Assembly (NCBI GenBank): GCA_020850595.1
Contig: JADZEK010000149.1
Coordinates: 1-63,498 of the forward strand
Source of the DNA: Anaerolineales bacterium
GTDB taxonomy: Bacteria; Chloroflexota; Anaerolineae; Anaerolineales; UBA6663
DNA: 63,498 nucleotides
Direction of reading: 5' to 3'
The notes under the pieces: model-generated
What the model saw: the letters and a program-made list of their open reading frames with translations, nothing else
Told to the model about the DNA's origin: nothing
The model's database searches: none
Part shown: one piece after another, positions 32,195 through 40,263 of the stretch
Layout of the letters: each line of letters opens with the position of its first letter
Numbering within the stretch: the stretch's first letter is position 1
Program-made: the position numbers and the translations under genes

Positions 32195-34000
32195 TTACTC
32201 GTCATCCACCGATGCCCAAACACGTCGGGCTAAGCGTGCGAGCATCTGCTGGCGCGCATCTATAGCCGCTGAATCCCATGTACTGAATTGAAGGAGTTCC
32301 CTGCCAATGCGATTAACGGTCGTGTTCGATCCCACTTTAATGCTCTCGACCATCGATTTGGTTAGCAATAAGCTGGAGCCGTGGTATCCAGCCTTCTTGC
32401 CATCATATGGCCCATTGGAAATAGACGAATTGATAGGTTGTTCAAGCAAGGCCAAGTTCCCAAGGCGCTGAACGTAGTCGAAATAAAGCTCGGGCTTGTC
32501 AAAGGCAGACTTGACATCAGTTGATGGCGTTTGTGGGAGGATGTGTTCGATGTGATAGCCCCAGTATTGGTCTAGCCCAACGTCACCGGGATTCTTGTAC
32601 GCCTCGCGTTGAACGAATTGTGTTAGTTTTGTAATGATGTATCGCAGCCGATACTGCTGCCGAACTACCTTCTGCGATATAAGAGAGAACTGAGCCTCAA
32701 GTTGGTCGGCATGAGACACAATCTCTGGATTCAGCCTGCCACTAATAAAAGCTTGCAAGTCACCATCACCGTGTACTGATCTTAGGTCACTCGACCATGT
32801 CGCAAAATTTCGCTCCAGGGTCTTGCTCTGCTCGCGTGTAATGAAGTAGGAGAACAAGAGCTTCTCCAATACACGACACATTTCATTGAATTGTTCTGGC
32901 GAGAGTTGATTTCCTGCTAAGAGAAGTATGAAGTGCTGGCGCGCCGCGCCGCTGAAGCGAGCGATGTTCTTTAGATATGGGCTGAGATTGCCCAGCGGGT
33001 CTTTGGCGCTGGCATAGTTAGCGTACACACGGGCGAGGCTAAGCAGTTCCTTCGCGAACTGCATCGGATGCTTATCGATGCCGCACGTCACCTCGTTCTT
33101 GCGGAACCAATCGTAAATGTCATCTTCTCGAAGCCCAGCGTGAACATCTATGGCAAAGTGAGACAGAATGTAATACCGCAGGAAACGCAACGGCTTTTCC
33201 TGGCTATTCTCAATAGTTGCGGTCAGCTCCTCCCAAATCTTCTTAAGCACGGTGAAGTCTGATTGGCTGGCTCGCATGAAGATCAAGTTCTTCAGCAGAT
33301 CCATGGCGTTTAGGCCAACACCACGAGCGTTGACGGTCTCAAATACTTTCAGTGCATGGCTTAAGTTGGGGGTCTCAATGCGAATTAGCTTGACACGGTT
33401 TGTCAAAGCTCCACGAAATGCCTTTACGGCCGTGACATTGTTGCCAAAGTTGTCCTCAAGAAACGCTTCAATCACATCATATGCCGCCAGAATGTGCTTG
33501 ACGGACAGCTTCCGTGAATCACGAGGCAGTTGGTCAATCGGCACTATTGATCTGGCAATCGTGTCAAGGATCTGGTCGCTATCTTCATATTGAAGGACAA
33601 GCCGACATCGGAACTCGTCATCTCCTGTGTCGGGGTTTTGTTGACTTGCTGCTATTTGCTGCTTCAGCGTGTCCGGCGGGGTTTCGCCGAGCTCGGCAAT
33701 CCTGTCCCGGATGACACACAACGTCAGGTAGCACGTTGTCATCCTTTGCTGCCCGTCAATTAGTTGATAAGTGCCCTTTTCGTCACGACACACTACGATG
33801 CTTCCAATGAAGTATTCCTTTCCGCCGACTAATAGAACGCCCTGGTCATCGGAGAATTCGTCAAACGTGTCCTGCAAGAGTGATAGGACATTTGACTCTT
33901 CCCATACATATTCGCGCTGGAAATCGGGCACGGCATAGAAATCTTGTAACAGATCACTAATGTTTAGCGTTCGCGCTTCAATCTTCGGAATATCTGTCAT
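32195..34000 (-). CDS. GmrSD-family (DUF262/DUF1524) putative type IV restriction or antiphage nuclease
   Basis: A 601-residue protein. The N-terminal DUF262 (GmrS/ParB-like nucleotidase) region has VPDFQREYVW (24-33) and LIDGQQRMTT (80-89). The C-terminal DUF1524/HNH-type nuclease region has GYHIEHILPQTP and RLGNLALLEQPINSSI. GmrSD proteins cut modified phage DNA using nucleotide hydrolysis. AGGAGGAG precedes the ATG. Base composition is clearly lower in GC and higher in AT-ending codons than the neighbours, and it sits alone between housekeeping genes, which points to horizontal transfer. Confidence 0.88.
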   Translation of the reverse strand: MTDIPKIEARTLNISDLLQDFYAVPDFQREYVWEESNVLSLLQDTFDEFSDDQGVLLVGGKEYFIGSIVVCRDEKGTYQLIDGQQRMTTCYLTLCVIRDRIAELGETPPDTLKQQIAASQQNPDTGDDEFRCRLVLQYEDSDQILDTIARSIVPIDQLPRDSRKLSVKHILAAYDVIEAFLEDNFGNNVTAVKAFRGALTNRVKLIRIETPNLSHALKVFETVNARGVGLNAMDLLKNLIFMRASQSDFTVLKKIWEELTATIENSQEKPLRFLRYYILSHFAIDVHAGLREDDIYDWFRKNEVTCGIDKHPMQFAKELLSLARVYANYASAKDPLGNLSPYLKNIARFSGAARQHFILLLAGNQLSPEQFNEMCRVLEKLLFSYFITREQSKTLERNFATWSSDLRSVHGDGDLQAFISGRLNPEIVSHADQLEAQFSLISQKVVRQQYRLRYIITKLTQFVQREAYKNPGDVGLDQYWGYHIEHILPQTPSTDVKSAFDKPELYFDYVQRLGNLALLEQPINSSISNGPYDGKKAGYHGSSLLLTKSMVESIKVGSNTTVNRIGRELLQFSTWDSAAIDARQQMLARLARRVWASVDDE

Positions 34001-34078
34001 TTGAGTGCTCCTCCTGAATTAACGCACACCCTGTGGCGTTTTCGTCGAGTAGTCAGTCGAGTAAATGCAGGTCTCCCG

Positions 34079-35458
34079 CTACTCGCGCTTCTCCTTCTTG
34101 CGGAAGCTGAAGCGCACCGGCGTGCCCAAGAAGCTGTACTCTGCCCGCAGCCGGTTTTCGAGATAGCGTTTATACGTGAAGTGCGCCAGCTCCGGGTCGT
34201 TCACGTGGAACAAAAAAGTCGGCGGGTCGGTGCGCACCTGCGCCGCGTGGCTGATCTTCAACACCCGGTTGCCCTGCGCGTGCGGCGGGTGCTCGTCCAC
34301 CGCCGCGCGCACCAGCCGGTTCAGGTCGGCCGTCGGCACCCGCACCAGGCGCTCGGCCTGCACCCGCAGCGCCGTGGGCAGCACCTGGTCGGCCCGTTGG
34401 CCGGTCTTGGCCGAAACAAAGATCACCGGCACATAGTCCAGAAAGTTCAACTCCGTCCGCAGCTTGCGCGTGTAGTCCACCAGCGTGTGCTCGTCCTTCT
34501 CGATGATGTCCCACTTGTTCACGACCACCACCACGCTCTTCAGCGCGTCAATCACAAACCCGGCAATGTGCGCGTCCTGCGCCGTGAACGGCTCGGTGGC
34601 GTCCACCACCACCAGCGCCACGTCGGCCCGGCTGATGGCCTTATACGCGCGCAAGGCGCTCCAGCTCTCCACGCCGGGGTCAATGTGGCCGCGCTTGCGC
34701 AGCCCGGCCGTGTCAATCAGCGTCACCGGCGTGCCGTTGAAGACCAGCGGCGTGTCCAGCGCGTCACGCGTCGTCCCCGGCACGTCGCTCACAATGGCGC
34801 GCTCCTCGCCCAACAGCCGGTTCAACAGCGAGCTTTTGCCTACGTTGGGCCGCCCCACAATGGCGATCTTTACCGACGTGTCTTCCGGCTCCGGCGCGGC
34901 GGCGGGCAAGGCCGCCACCAGCGCATCCAGCAGGTCGCCGGTGCCGGTGCCGTGCAGCGCCGAGATGGGGTAAGGCTCACCCATGCCCAGTTCGTAGAAC
35001 TCATAAATCTCGTGCTCGCGGCCCGCGCCCTCGGTCTTGTTCACGCCCAGCAGCACCGGCGGGCGGAGCGCGCCGTCGCGCTTCTGCTGGTGGCGGCGCA
35101 GGATGCCGGCCACCTCGTGATCGGCGGCCGTCGGGCCGCTGATGGCCTCGGTCAGCAACAGCACCGCATCGGCCTCGCTGATGGCGATTTCGGCCTGCGC
35201 CCGAATTTGCGGCACGAACTGGGCCGAGCCCACGGCCAGCGGGTCGGCGTTGGCCTCTCCTCGCGGCAGCGGCTCGATGCCGCCCGTGTCCACCAGGTCG
35301 AACGTCACGCCGTTCCATTCGGCCTCCGCCACTAGGCGGTCACGCGTCGTCCCGGCGGTGTCGTCCACCACTGCGCGCTGCTCACCGATCAGGCGGTTAA
35401 ATAGCGTTGATTTGCCCACGTTCGGGCGGCCGACGATGGCGACCAGAGGTTTCGGCAT
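34079..35458 (-). CDS. der: Ribosome biogenesis GTPase Der (EngA)
   Basis: A 459-residue double-GTPase needed for 50S subunit assembly. The first G domain has GRPNVGKSTLF, DDTAGTTRD and DTGG. The second has GRPNVGKSSLL, DVPGTTRD, DTAG and NKWD. A KH-like C-terminal domain ends FSFRKKEKRE. The first-domain G4 motif reads NKTE instead of NKxD, which may weaken guanine specificity there. It begins 8 bp after the cdaR gene and is the last gene of that operon. Confidence 0.95.
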   Translation of the reverse strand: MPKPLVAIVGRPNVGKSTLFNRLIGEQRAVVDDTAGTTRDRLVAEAEWNGVTFDLVDTGGIEPLPRGEANADPLAVGSAQFVPQIRAQAEIAISEADAVLLLTEAISGPTAADHEVAGILRRHQQKRDGALRPPVLLGVNKTEGAGREHEIYEFYELGMGEPYPISALHGTGTGDLLDALVAALPAAAPEPEDTSVKIAIVGRPNVGKSSLLNRLLGEERAIVSDVPGTTRDALDTPLVFNGTPVTLIDTAGLRKRGHIDPGVESWSALRAYKAISRADVALVVVDATEPFTAQDAHIAGFVIDALKSVVVVVNKWDIIEKDEHTLVDYTRKLRTELNFLDYVPVIFVSAKTGQRADQVLPTALRVQAERLVRVPTADLNRLVRAAVDEHPPHAQGNRVLKISHAAQVRTDPPTFLFHVNDPELAHFTYKRYLENRLRAEYSFLGTPVRFSFRKKEKRE

Positions 35459-35466
35459 TGGGGGGT

Positions 35467-36864
35467 TTAGGGTGACGGCGTTTCGGTTTCGGTGGCGGTG
35501 CCCGTGGGCGTCGGTGTGCTGCTGGGCGGCAGCGGCGTCGGGCTGGGCCCCGGCGTGATAGTTGGGCGCGGCGTGCGCGTGGGCGTCAGGCTGGGCGTGG
35601 CCGTCGGCGGCGTGCCCGTCACCGTCGGCGGGATCGGCGTAATGGTCGGCGTGGGCGAAGCCGGGGCAATCACCACCTCGATCAGCCCCGGCAAGATGTT
35701 CTCGGCCCGCAGTTGATCCGAGAGCAGCAAGACCTGCGGCGTGATCTGGTAAGTGCCGGAGGTCAGCTCGTCCAGGTCTACCACCACCCGCACATCTTCC
35801 AGGGTCAAGTTATCCAGCAGCGGCAGCGGGCCGAGCAAGATCACGTCCACCGAGTCGGGCGAGAGGATCGCCCCCAGCCCCGGCGCCAGGCCGCGGATAT
35901 CCAGGTTGCGCTGCACCGTCAGGCTGAACTCAATCGCGGCCACGTTCACCTCGATCAGCACGCTGTCTGGCCCTTCCACGCCTTCGGGCAGCACCAGCGC
36001 CACGCGCCGCACCACGTCGGCCGTCGCGCCCGTCACATCCAGCGCCGTCGTGCTCACAAAGCCGGGCAGGCTCGTCACCACGTCCGCGTCCGACGATTTG
36101 AGCGTGATGACCTGCGGCACCACCGACACGCTCGTCACCTGGTAGCCGGAGGCCACCGTGCCCGTAATCACCGGCAGCACCGTCACGTTGCGGTAGCCCT
36201 CCTGCTGAATGACCGGCACGGTCACGGTCGTCGTCTCGGGTGTCAACGTCACGCGGGAGGCGGTGTTGCCCTGCGCATCCACCGGCCGCACCGTCAGCGA
36301 ACTGCTGAAGTCTTGCTGCAGGTTGTCGAGAGTCACGCGCACCACGCAGGCCGTCACCGCCTCCACCGCCGAGGCCGGGCCGGTCACCGTCACCCGGTCG
36401 GCCGAAAGCTGCGGTTGGCCCGCGGCGTAGCCCAGCGCCAGCGTGCCACGCTGCTCCACCGTGATCGGGCAGTCGCGGCTGATTAGCTCCTCCAGCGTCA
36501 CGGTGATAGACACCGGGTCAATGCTCGTAATGCGGGTGCTGTCGGCGTTCACGCTGGCCTGCAGCGGCACGCTGTGCGTGCCCGGCCCCAGCGCCGCCAG
36601 GTCGGCCACCACGCGCAATTGGCCCAGCGTCAGGTTCTGCCAGACCAGCCGCGGCGCCTTTAGCTTGATCTCGGTTGTGCCGCCGGTGGTGGGCGCAAGC
36701 AGGATCATGTTGTTGGGCAGGTTCAGCAGTTGCACCGGCACCGGCTGGCTAAAGGTGTTCTCCTCCAGCGGGTTTTCCTCATCCAGCGCGATGACCCACA
36801 CCATCGCGGCCACGATCAGGGCCAGGACAAACGTGCCCAGGTTCTCCCACAAGCGGCGCGCCAC
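35467..36864 (-). CDS. cdaR: YbbR-domain protein CdaR, regulator of diadenylate cyclase
   Basis: A 465-residue protein with one N-terminal transmembrane helix (LWENLGTFVLALIVAAMVWVIALDEENP region), several YbbR repeats typical of the CdaA regulator, and a C-terminal Pro/Thr tail of about 60 residues. It starts with GTG 3 bp after the cdaA stop. CdaR binds and modulates CdaA at the membrane. The Pro/Thr tail resembles the linkers of other exported proteins in this window. Confidence 0.9.
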   Translation of the reverse strand: MARRLWENLGTFVLALIVAAMVWVIALDEENPLEENTFSQPVPVQLLNLPNNMILLAPTTGGTTEIKLKAPRLVWQNLTLGQLRVVADLAALGPGTHSVPLQASVNADSTRITSIDPVSITVTLEELISRDCPITVEQRGTLALGYAAGQPQLSADRVTVTGPASAVEAVTACVVRVTLDNLQQDFSSSLTVRPVDAQGNTASRVTLTPETTTVTVPVIQQEGYRNVTVLPVITGTVASGYQVTSVSVVPQVITLKSSDADVVTSLPGFVSTTALDVTGATADVVRRVALVLPEGVEGPDSVLIEVNVAAIEFSLTVQRNLDIRGLAPGLGAILSPDSVDVILLGPLPLLDNLTLEDVRVVVDLDELTSGTYQITPQVLLLSDQLRAENILPGLIEVVIAPASPTPTITPIPPTVTGTPPTATPSLTPTRTPRPTITPGPSPTPLPPSSTPTPTGTATETETPSP

Positions 36865-36867
36865 CGG

Positions 36868-37740
36868 CTACTCTCCCATTGGGCGGGGGCCGTCGCCGTC
36901 CTGGGGCGGGCGGCCAAACGGGCGGCGCAGCCAGTTCACCAGGTTGTTGCCGCCGCCGCGCGGGCGATAGAAGGCCGCCAGGATGTGCCGCAGCCGCGGC
37001 GCGTCGAGCCGCTGGATCATGCGGCCGTTGTGCGCCACCGAGATCGCGCCGGTCTCCTCCGAGATCACCACCGCCACCGCGTCGCTCACCTCGGTGATGC
37101 CCAGCGCCGCGCGGTGGCGCAGGCCCATCTGCTTGTCGGTCGTCTCGCCGGAGGTCAGCGGCATGATGCAGGCCGCCGCTACCACGCGCGCGCCCTTGAT
37201 GATCACGGCGCCGTCGTGCAGCGGCGTGTTCGGGTAAAAGACCTGCATCAACAGTTCTACGGTCACGGCCGCGTCCAGCGCCACGCCGGTGTCGGCGTAA
37301 TTCTTCAGACCCACCTGCCGCTCGATCACGATCAGCGCCCCGTGCCGGCGCTCGCTCAGGCGCACTGCCGCGTCTTTGATCGCCTCAATCACCGGCTCAA
37401 TCTCGGCCTCGCGCGCGCCCAGCGTCAGCCCGGTCCCCGCCCGGCCCAGGCGTTCCAGGGCGCGGCGCAGCTCGGGCGCGAAGATGACCGGGATAGACAG
37501 CAGCAAAGCGGGCAGCGTGTTGCGCAGCAGCCAGGTGAAGGCGCGCAGTTGCAAGATCGAAGACAGCAGCACCACCATCAGCACCACCAGGATGATGCCG
37601 CGCAGCAGCACCACCGCCTGGGTGCCGCGCACCAGCGCCAGCAGGCTGTAGATCACCAGCGCGACCAGCAGAATGTCAAGGACACTCAGCCAGTCGAGCC
37701 GGGAGAAGATAAACGTGATTTCTTCGAGCAGTTCTGCCAT
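36868..37740 (-). CDS. cdaA: Diadenylate cyclase CdaA (DisA_N domain)
   Basis: A 290-residue membrane enzyme that makes cyclic di-AMP from two ATP. Three N-terminal hydrophobic segments are followed by the DisA_N domain: catalytic DGA in PLHDGAVIIKG, RHR in GLRHRAALGITE, and SEETGAISVAHNG. The cdaA-cdaR order is the conserved arrangement found in Firmicutes and others. It is preceded 32 bp upstream by the TPR gene. Confidence 0.95.
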   Translation of the reverse strand: MAELLEEITFIFSRLDWLSVLDILLVALVIYSLLALVRGTQAVVLLRGIILVVLMVVLLSSILQLRAFTWLLRNTLPALLLSIPVIFAPELRRALERLGRAGTGLTLGAREAEIEPVIEAIKDAAVRLSERRHGALIVIERQVGLKNYADTGVALDAAVTVELLMQVFYPNTPLHDGAVIIKGARVVAAACIMPLTSGETTDKQMGLRHRAALGITEVSDAVAVVISEETGAISVAHNGRMIQRLDAPRLRHILAAFYRPRGGGNNLVNWLRRPFGRPPQDGDGPRPMGE

Positions 37741-37772
37741 GAGGCGCCGGCGCGCCGCCCGGCCTGCGGGCG

Positions 37773-40100
37773 TTATCGCTGAAGCTCGTCCAACAACTGC
37801 TGATATTGCTCGGTATCTTCCGGCCCCAGCGACAAGATCGTGCGGATGGTCTCGACGGCCTGCGGGATTTGCCCCGCCTGCAGCTGCATCTCGCCCAGCC
37901 GGTCGTATTGCACAATGGCGTCCTGCGGGCGGCCGGTGTCGGCGTACAGCCGCGCCAGGCGGGCCAACAGGCCGCTCTCGTGCGGGTGCGTCTCGACCAG
38001 CTCGGCCAGCACCTCAATGGCGCGGGGCATGTCGCGCCCGGCCAACAATTGGCGCAGGTAAGCGTCCGTTTCCACTAGGCCCTGCTTGCTGTTGCCCAGC
38101 CGGAAGAGCAGGTCAATCAGCGTGGCGCGCGCCGGGCCGTCGTCCGGCGCCAGATTCTTGATCTGTTCGTAGACGTTCTGGGCCTCGCGCCAGTTCAGCC
38201 GCTGCAAGTCAATGTCGCCCATCTTGTGCAGCAGGTTCACGCGCCACTCTTTCGCCAGGTTGTTCTGCTGCGCCAGCATCAGCGCGTCGGCGTAGGTGGT
38301 GCGCGCCGCTTCCAGGTCGGCCAGTTGGTAATACGTGTCGGCCAGGTCGGTGAACTGCTGCAGGGCCTCCTCGATCTTGTGCTGCTCCACCAGCAGCTCG
38401 ATCAGCCAGCTGCGCATGGTCACGTCCAGCGGGCTGAGCCGCAGCACCTCTTGCGTAATGCGCGTCGCCCGCGTCAGCTCGCCGCGGATGCGGTACGTCT
38501 CGGCCACGGCCCGGTACTTCTCAATGGCCGCCGTTTGCTTCTCCTCGGCGCTGAGGATTTCAGCGATGCGGATGTGCACCGGCAGGTGCGTGGGGGCCTG
38601 CCCCAGCGCATAGTAGGCCTCTTCCATGGCCGTGGCCCATAGCTGCCGGCCCATGTAGCTTTCGATGCGCCGCATGCTCTCGACCACCTGGCTCGCCCCC
38701 GGCACGGCCAGCAGATCGGCCAGCGGCACGGCCTGCCCGTCGAGCGCGCTGCCGTCCAGTTGGCGGCGCGCCATCACCAGGCGGTCGTGCCAGCCCGCCC
38801 CGGAGAGGAACTGGGTCAGGCTGCCGGCCAGCGCGGTCAGGTCGGCGGGCGCCGCGCCTTGCAGCCCTTCGGTCAGGCTCTCGTACGCTTCAGCCAGCAC
38901 ATCGTGGCGCTCAGGCGGGTTCAGCCCCTGGTCTAGCCGGCGCAGCGCGCCCAGCAGATGGTTGACGGCCTCGCGCGGCTGGTTGGCTTGCAGCTCGGCC
39001 TGCGCCAGCCCGAACATGGCCCCCACCGCCACATCCGGGTGGTTGAGCGCGGCGCGAAAGCGCTTACCCGCGTCGGCCATGCGCTTCTGGCGCAGCAGCA
39101 GCGCTCCCAGCGCGAAGCTCACCAACGCATTGTCGAAACCGGCGTTGAGCGCCTCTTCGTAATGCTTGATGGCGGCGCCGACCTCGCCGGTGCTGTAACT
39201 GGTGATGGCCTGGCCCAGGTGGCGGCTGGCCACGGCGCGCCGCGCGCGGTCGCCGCTGAGCTTGCCGGTGGCGCGGGTCAGCGCCCCCATCGAGCCGGGC
39301 TTCTTGGCCAGTTCTAAGTCTTCCTCAAAGAGCAGCTCGGCCAGCCGCCCCAGCGCCGGCTCCAGCGCGTCTTCGAGCGGGTTAGCGTGGTGGTCCACCC
39401 CATCGGCCGGCGTGCCGCCTGAGTCGGCCTCCGGCGCCGCCGGCCCGGCCGGCCCGGCCGGCCCGCTCGCCGCCTCGGGCAGGGTGGGGCGTTCGGGCAC
39501 GGCCAGCGCCACGCCGCGCCGCAGCCGGTCCAGCGCGTCGCGGCCCTCGGCCGATTGCGGGTCGAGTTGCAGGGCGCGAGTGACGGCGGCGGTGGCCTTC
39601 TCGGTGTCGCGCGCCCGCTGAAAGATGCGGCCGACCTCGATATATTCGCGGGCGGCCAGCTTGGGCTGGCTGGTGCGCTCGAAGGCCAGCGCCAACCGCG
39701 AGTGCGCGGCCAGGTTGTCGGGCGTCAGCCGCACCACGCGCGTCCAGTTCTCGGTGGCCTTCTTAACGTCGCGGCGCTTGAGGTGGATTTCGGCGACCGC
39801 CAGGTAGGTCTGCGCGGCGTCGTTCAGCCGCCCCTGGCGCTCGAAGATTTCGCCGCATTTTTCGGGGGCCACCGGGTCGCCCGGGCTGAGCGCCGCCGCG
39901 CGCTGGTACTGCCCCAGCGCCTCCTCCAGCCGGTCGGCTTGCAGCAGGGCATAGCCCAGGCTGCTCAAGGCGGTTGGCTCGTCGGGGAACTCTTTGAGCG
40001 CCGCGCGGTAGTGGTGGATGGCGCTGTCCCACAGTTGATCCCAGGCGGCGGAATGTCCCAGGCGCATGGCCTGGTCGAAGGCATCGCGCGGCTCGTTCAT
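37773..40100 (-). CDS. Large tetratricopeptide-repeat protein
   Basis: A 775-residue soluble protein made of TPR motifs (for example ALGQYQRAAALSPGDPVAPEK, AIKHYEEALNAGFDNALVSF and AIVQYDRLGEMQLQAGQI). A low-complexity segment of Pro, Ala and Gly lies near residues 200-235. I take ATG 40100 (MNEPRDAFDQAM) as the start, since an extended -10 box lies 9 bp upstream and the longer frame adds no TPR. No ribosome site, so probably leaderless. First gene of the cdaA-cdaR-der operon. Partners unknown. Confidence 0.88.
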   Translation of the reverse strand: MNEPRDAFDQAMRLGHSAAWDQLWDSAIHHYRAALKEFPDEPTALSSLGYALLQADRLEEALGQYQRAAALSPGDPVAPEKCGEIFERQGRLNDAAQTYLAVAEIHLKRRDVKKATENWTRVVRLTPDNLAAHSRLALAFERTSQPKLAAREYIEVGRIFQRARDTEKATAAVTRALQLDPQSAEGRDALDRLRRGVALAVPERPTLPEAASGPAGPAGPAAPEADSGGTPADGVDHHANPLEDALEPALGRLAELLFEEDLELAKKPGSMGALTRATGKLSGDRARRAVASRHLGQAITSYSTGEVGAAIKHYEEALNAGFDNALVSFALGALLLRQKRMADAGKRFRAALNHPDVAVGAMFGLAQAELQANQPREAVNHLLGALRRLDQGLNPPERHDVLAEAYESLTEGLQGAAPADLTALAGSLTQFLSGAGWHDRLVMARRQLDGSALDGQAVPLADLLAVPGASQVVESMRRIESYMGRQLWATAMEEAYYALGQAPTHLPVHIRIAEILSAEEKQTAAIEKYRAVAETYRIRGELTRATRITQEVLRLSPLDVTMRSWLIELLVEQHKIEEALQQFTDLADTYYQLADLEAARTTYADALMLAQQNNLAKEWRVNLLHKMGDIDLQRLNWREAQNVYEQIKNLAPDDGPARATLIDLLFRLGNSKQGLVETDAYLRQLLAGRDMPRAIEVLAELVETHPHESGLLARLARLYADTGRPQDAIVQYDRLGEMQLQAGQIPQAVETIRTILSLGPEDTEQYQQLLDELQR

Positions 40101-40109
40101 GCGGCGCAG

Positions 40110-40118
40110 AGTATAGCA
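40110..40118 (-). promoter_or_regulatory. Extended -10 promoter of the TPR-cdaA-cdaR-der operon
   Basis: Minus strand TGCTATACT, 9 nt before the ATG at 40100, with only a weak -35 (TTTTCT, 17 bp upstream). Transcription would begin about 3 nt before the start codon. Confidence 0.55.
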
Positions 40119-40263
40119 CGGCCCGCGAGGGGAGAAAAAGGCGCGCGCGGCCAAGCGGGCCGCGCTGCTTCCGATCAGCAGCAGCGGCCAAGTCGGCGGA
40201 CTCGCGGGACTCAAGACACTCCGGGGAAGGGCAACGCCCTGGAGGTCCCCGCGTCCCCGGCGC

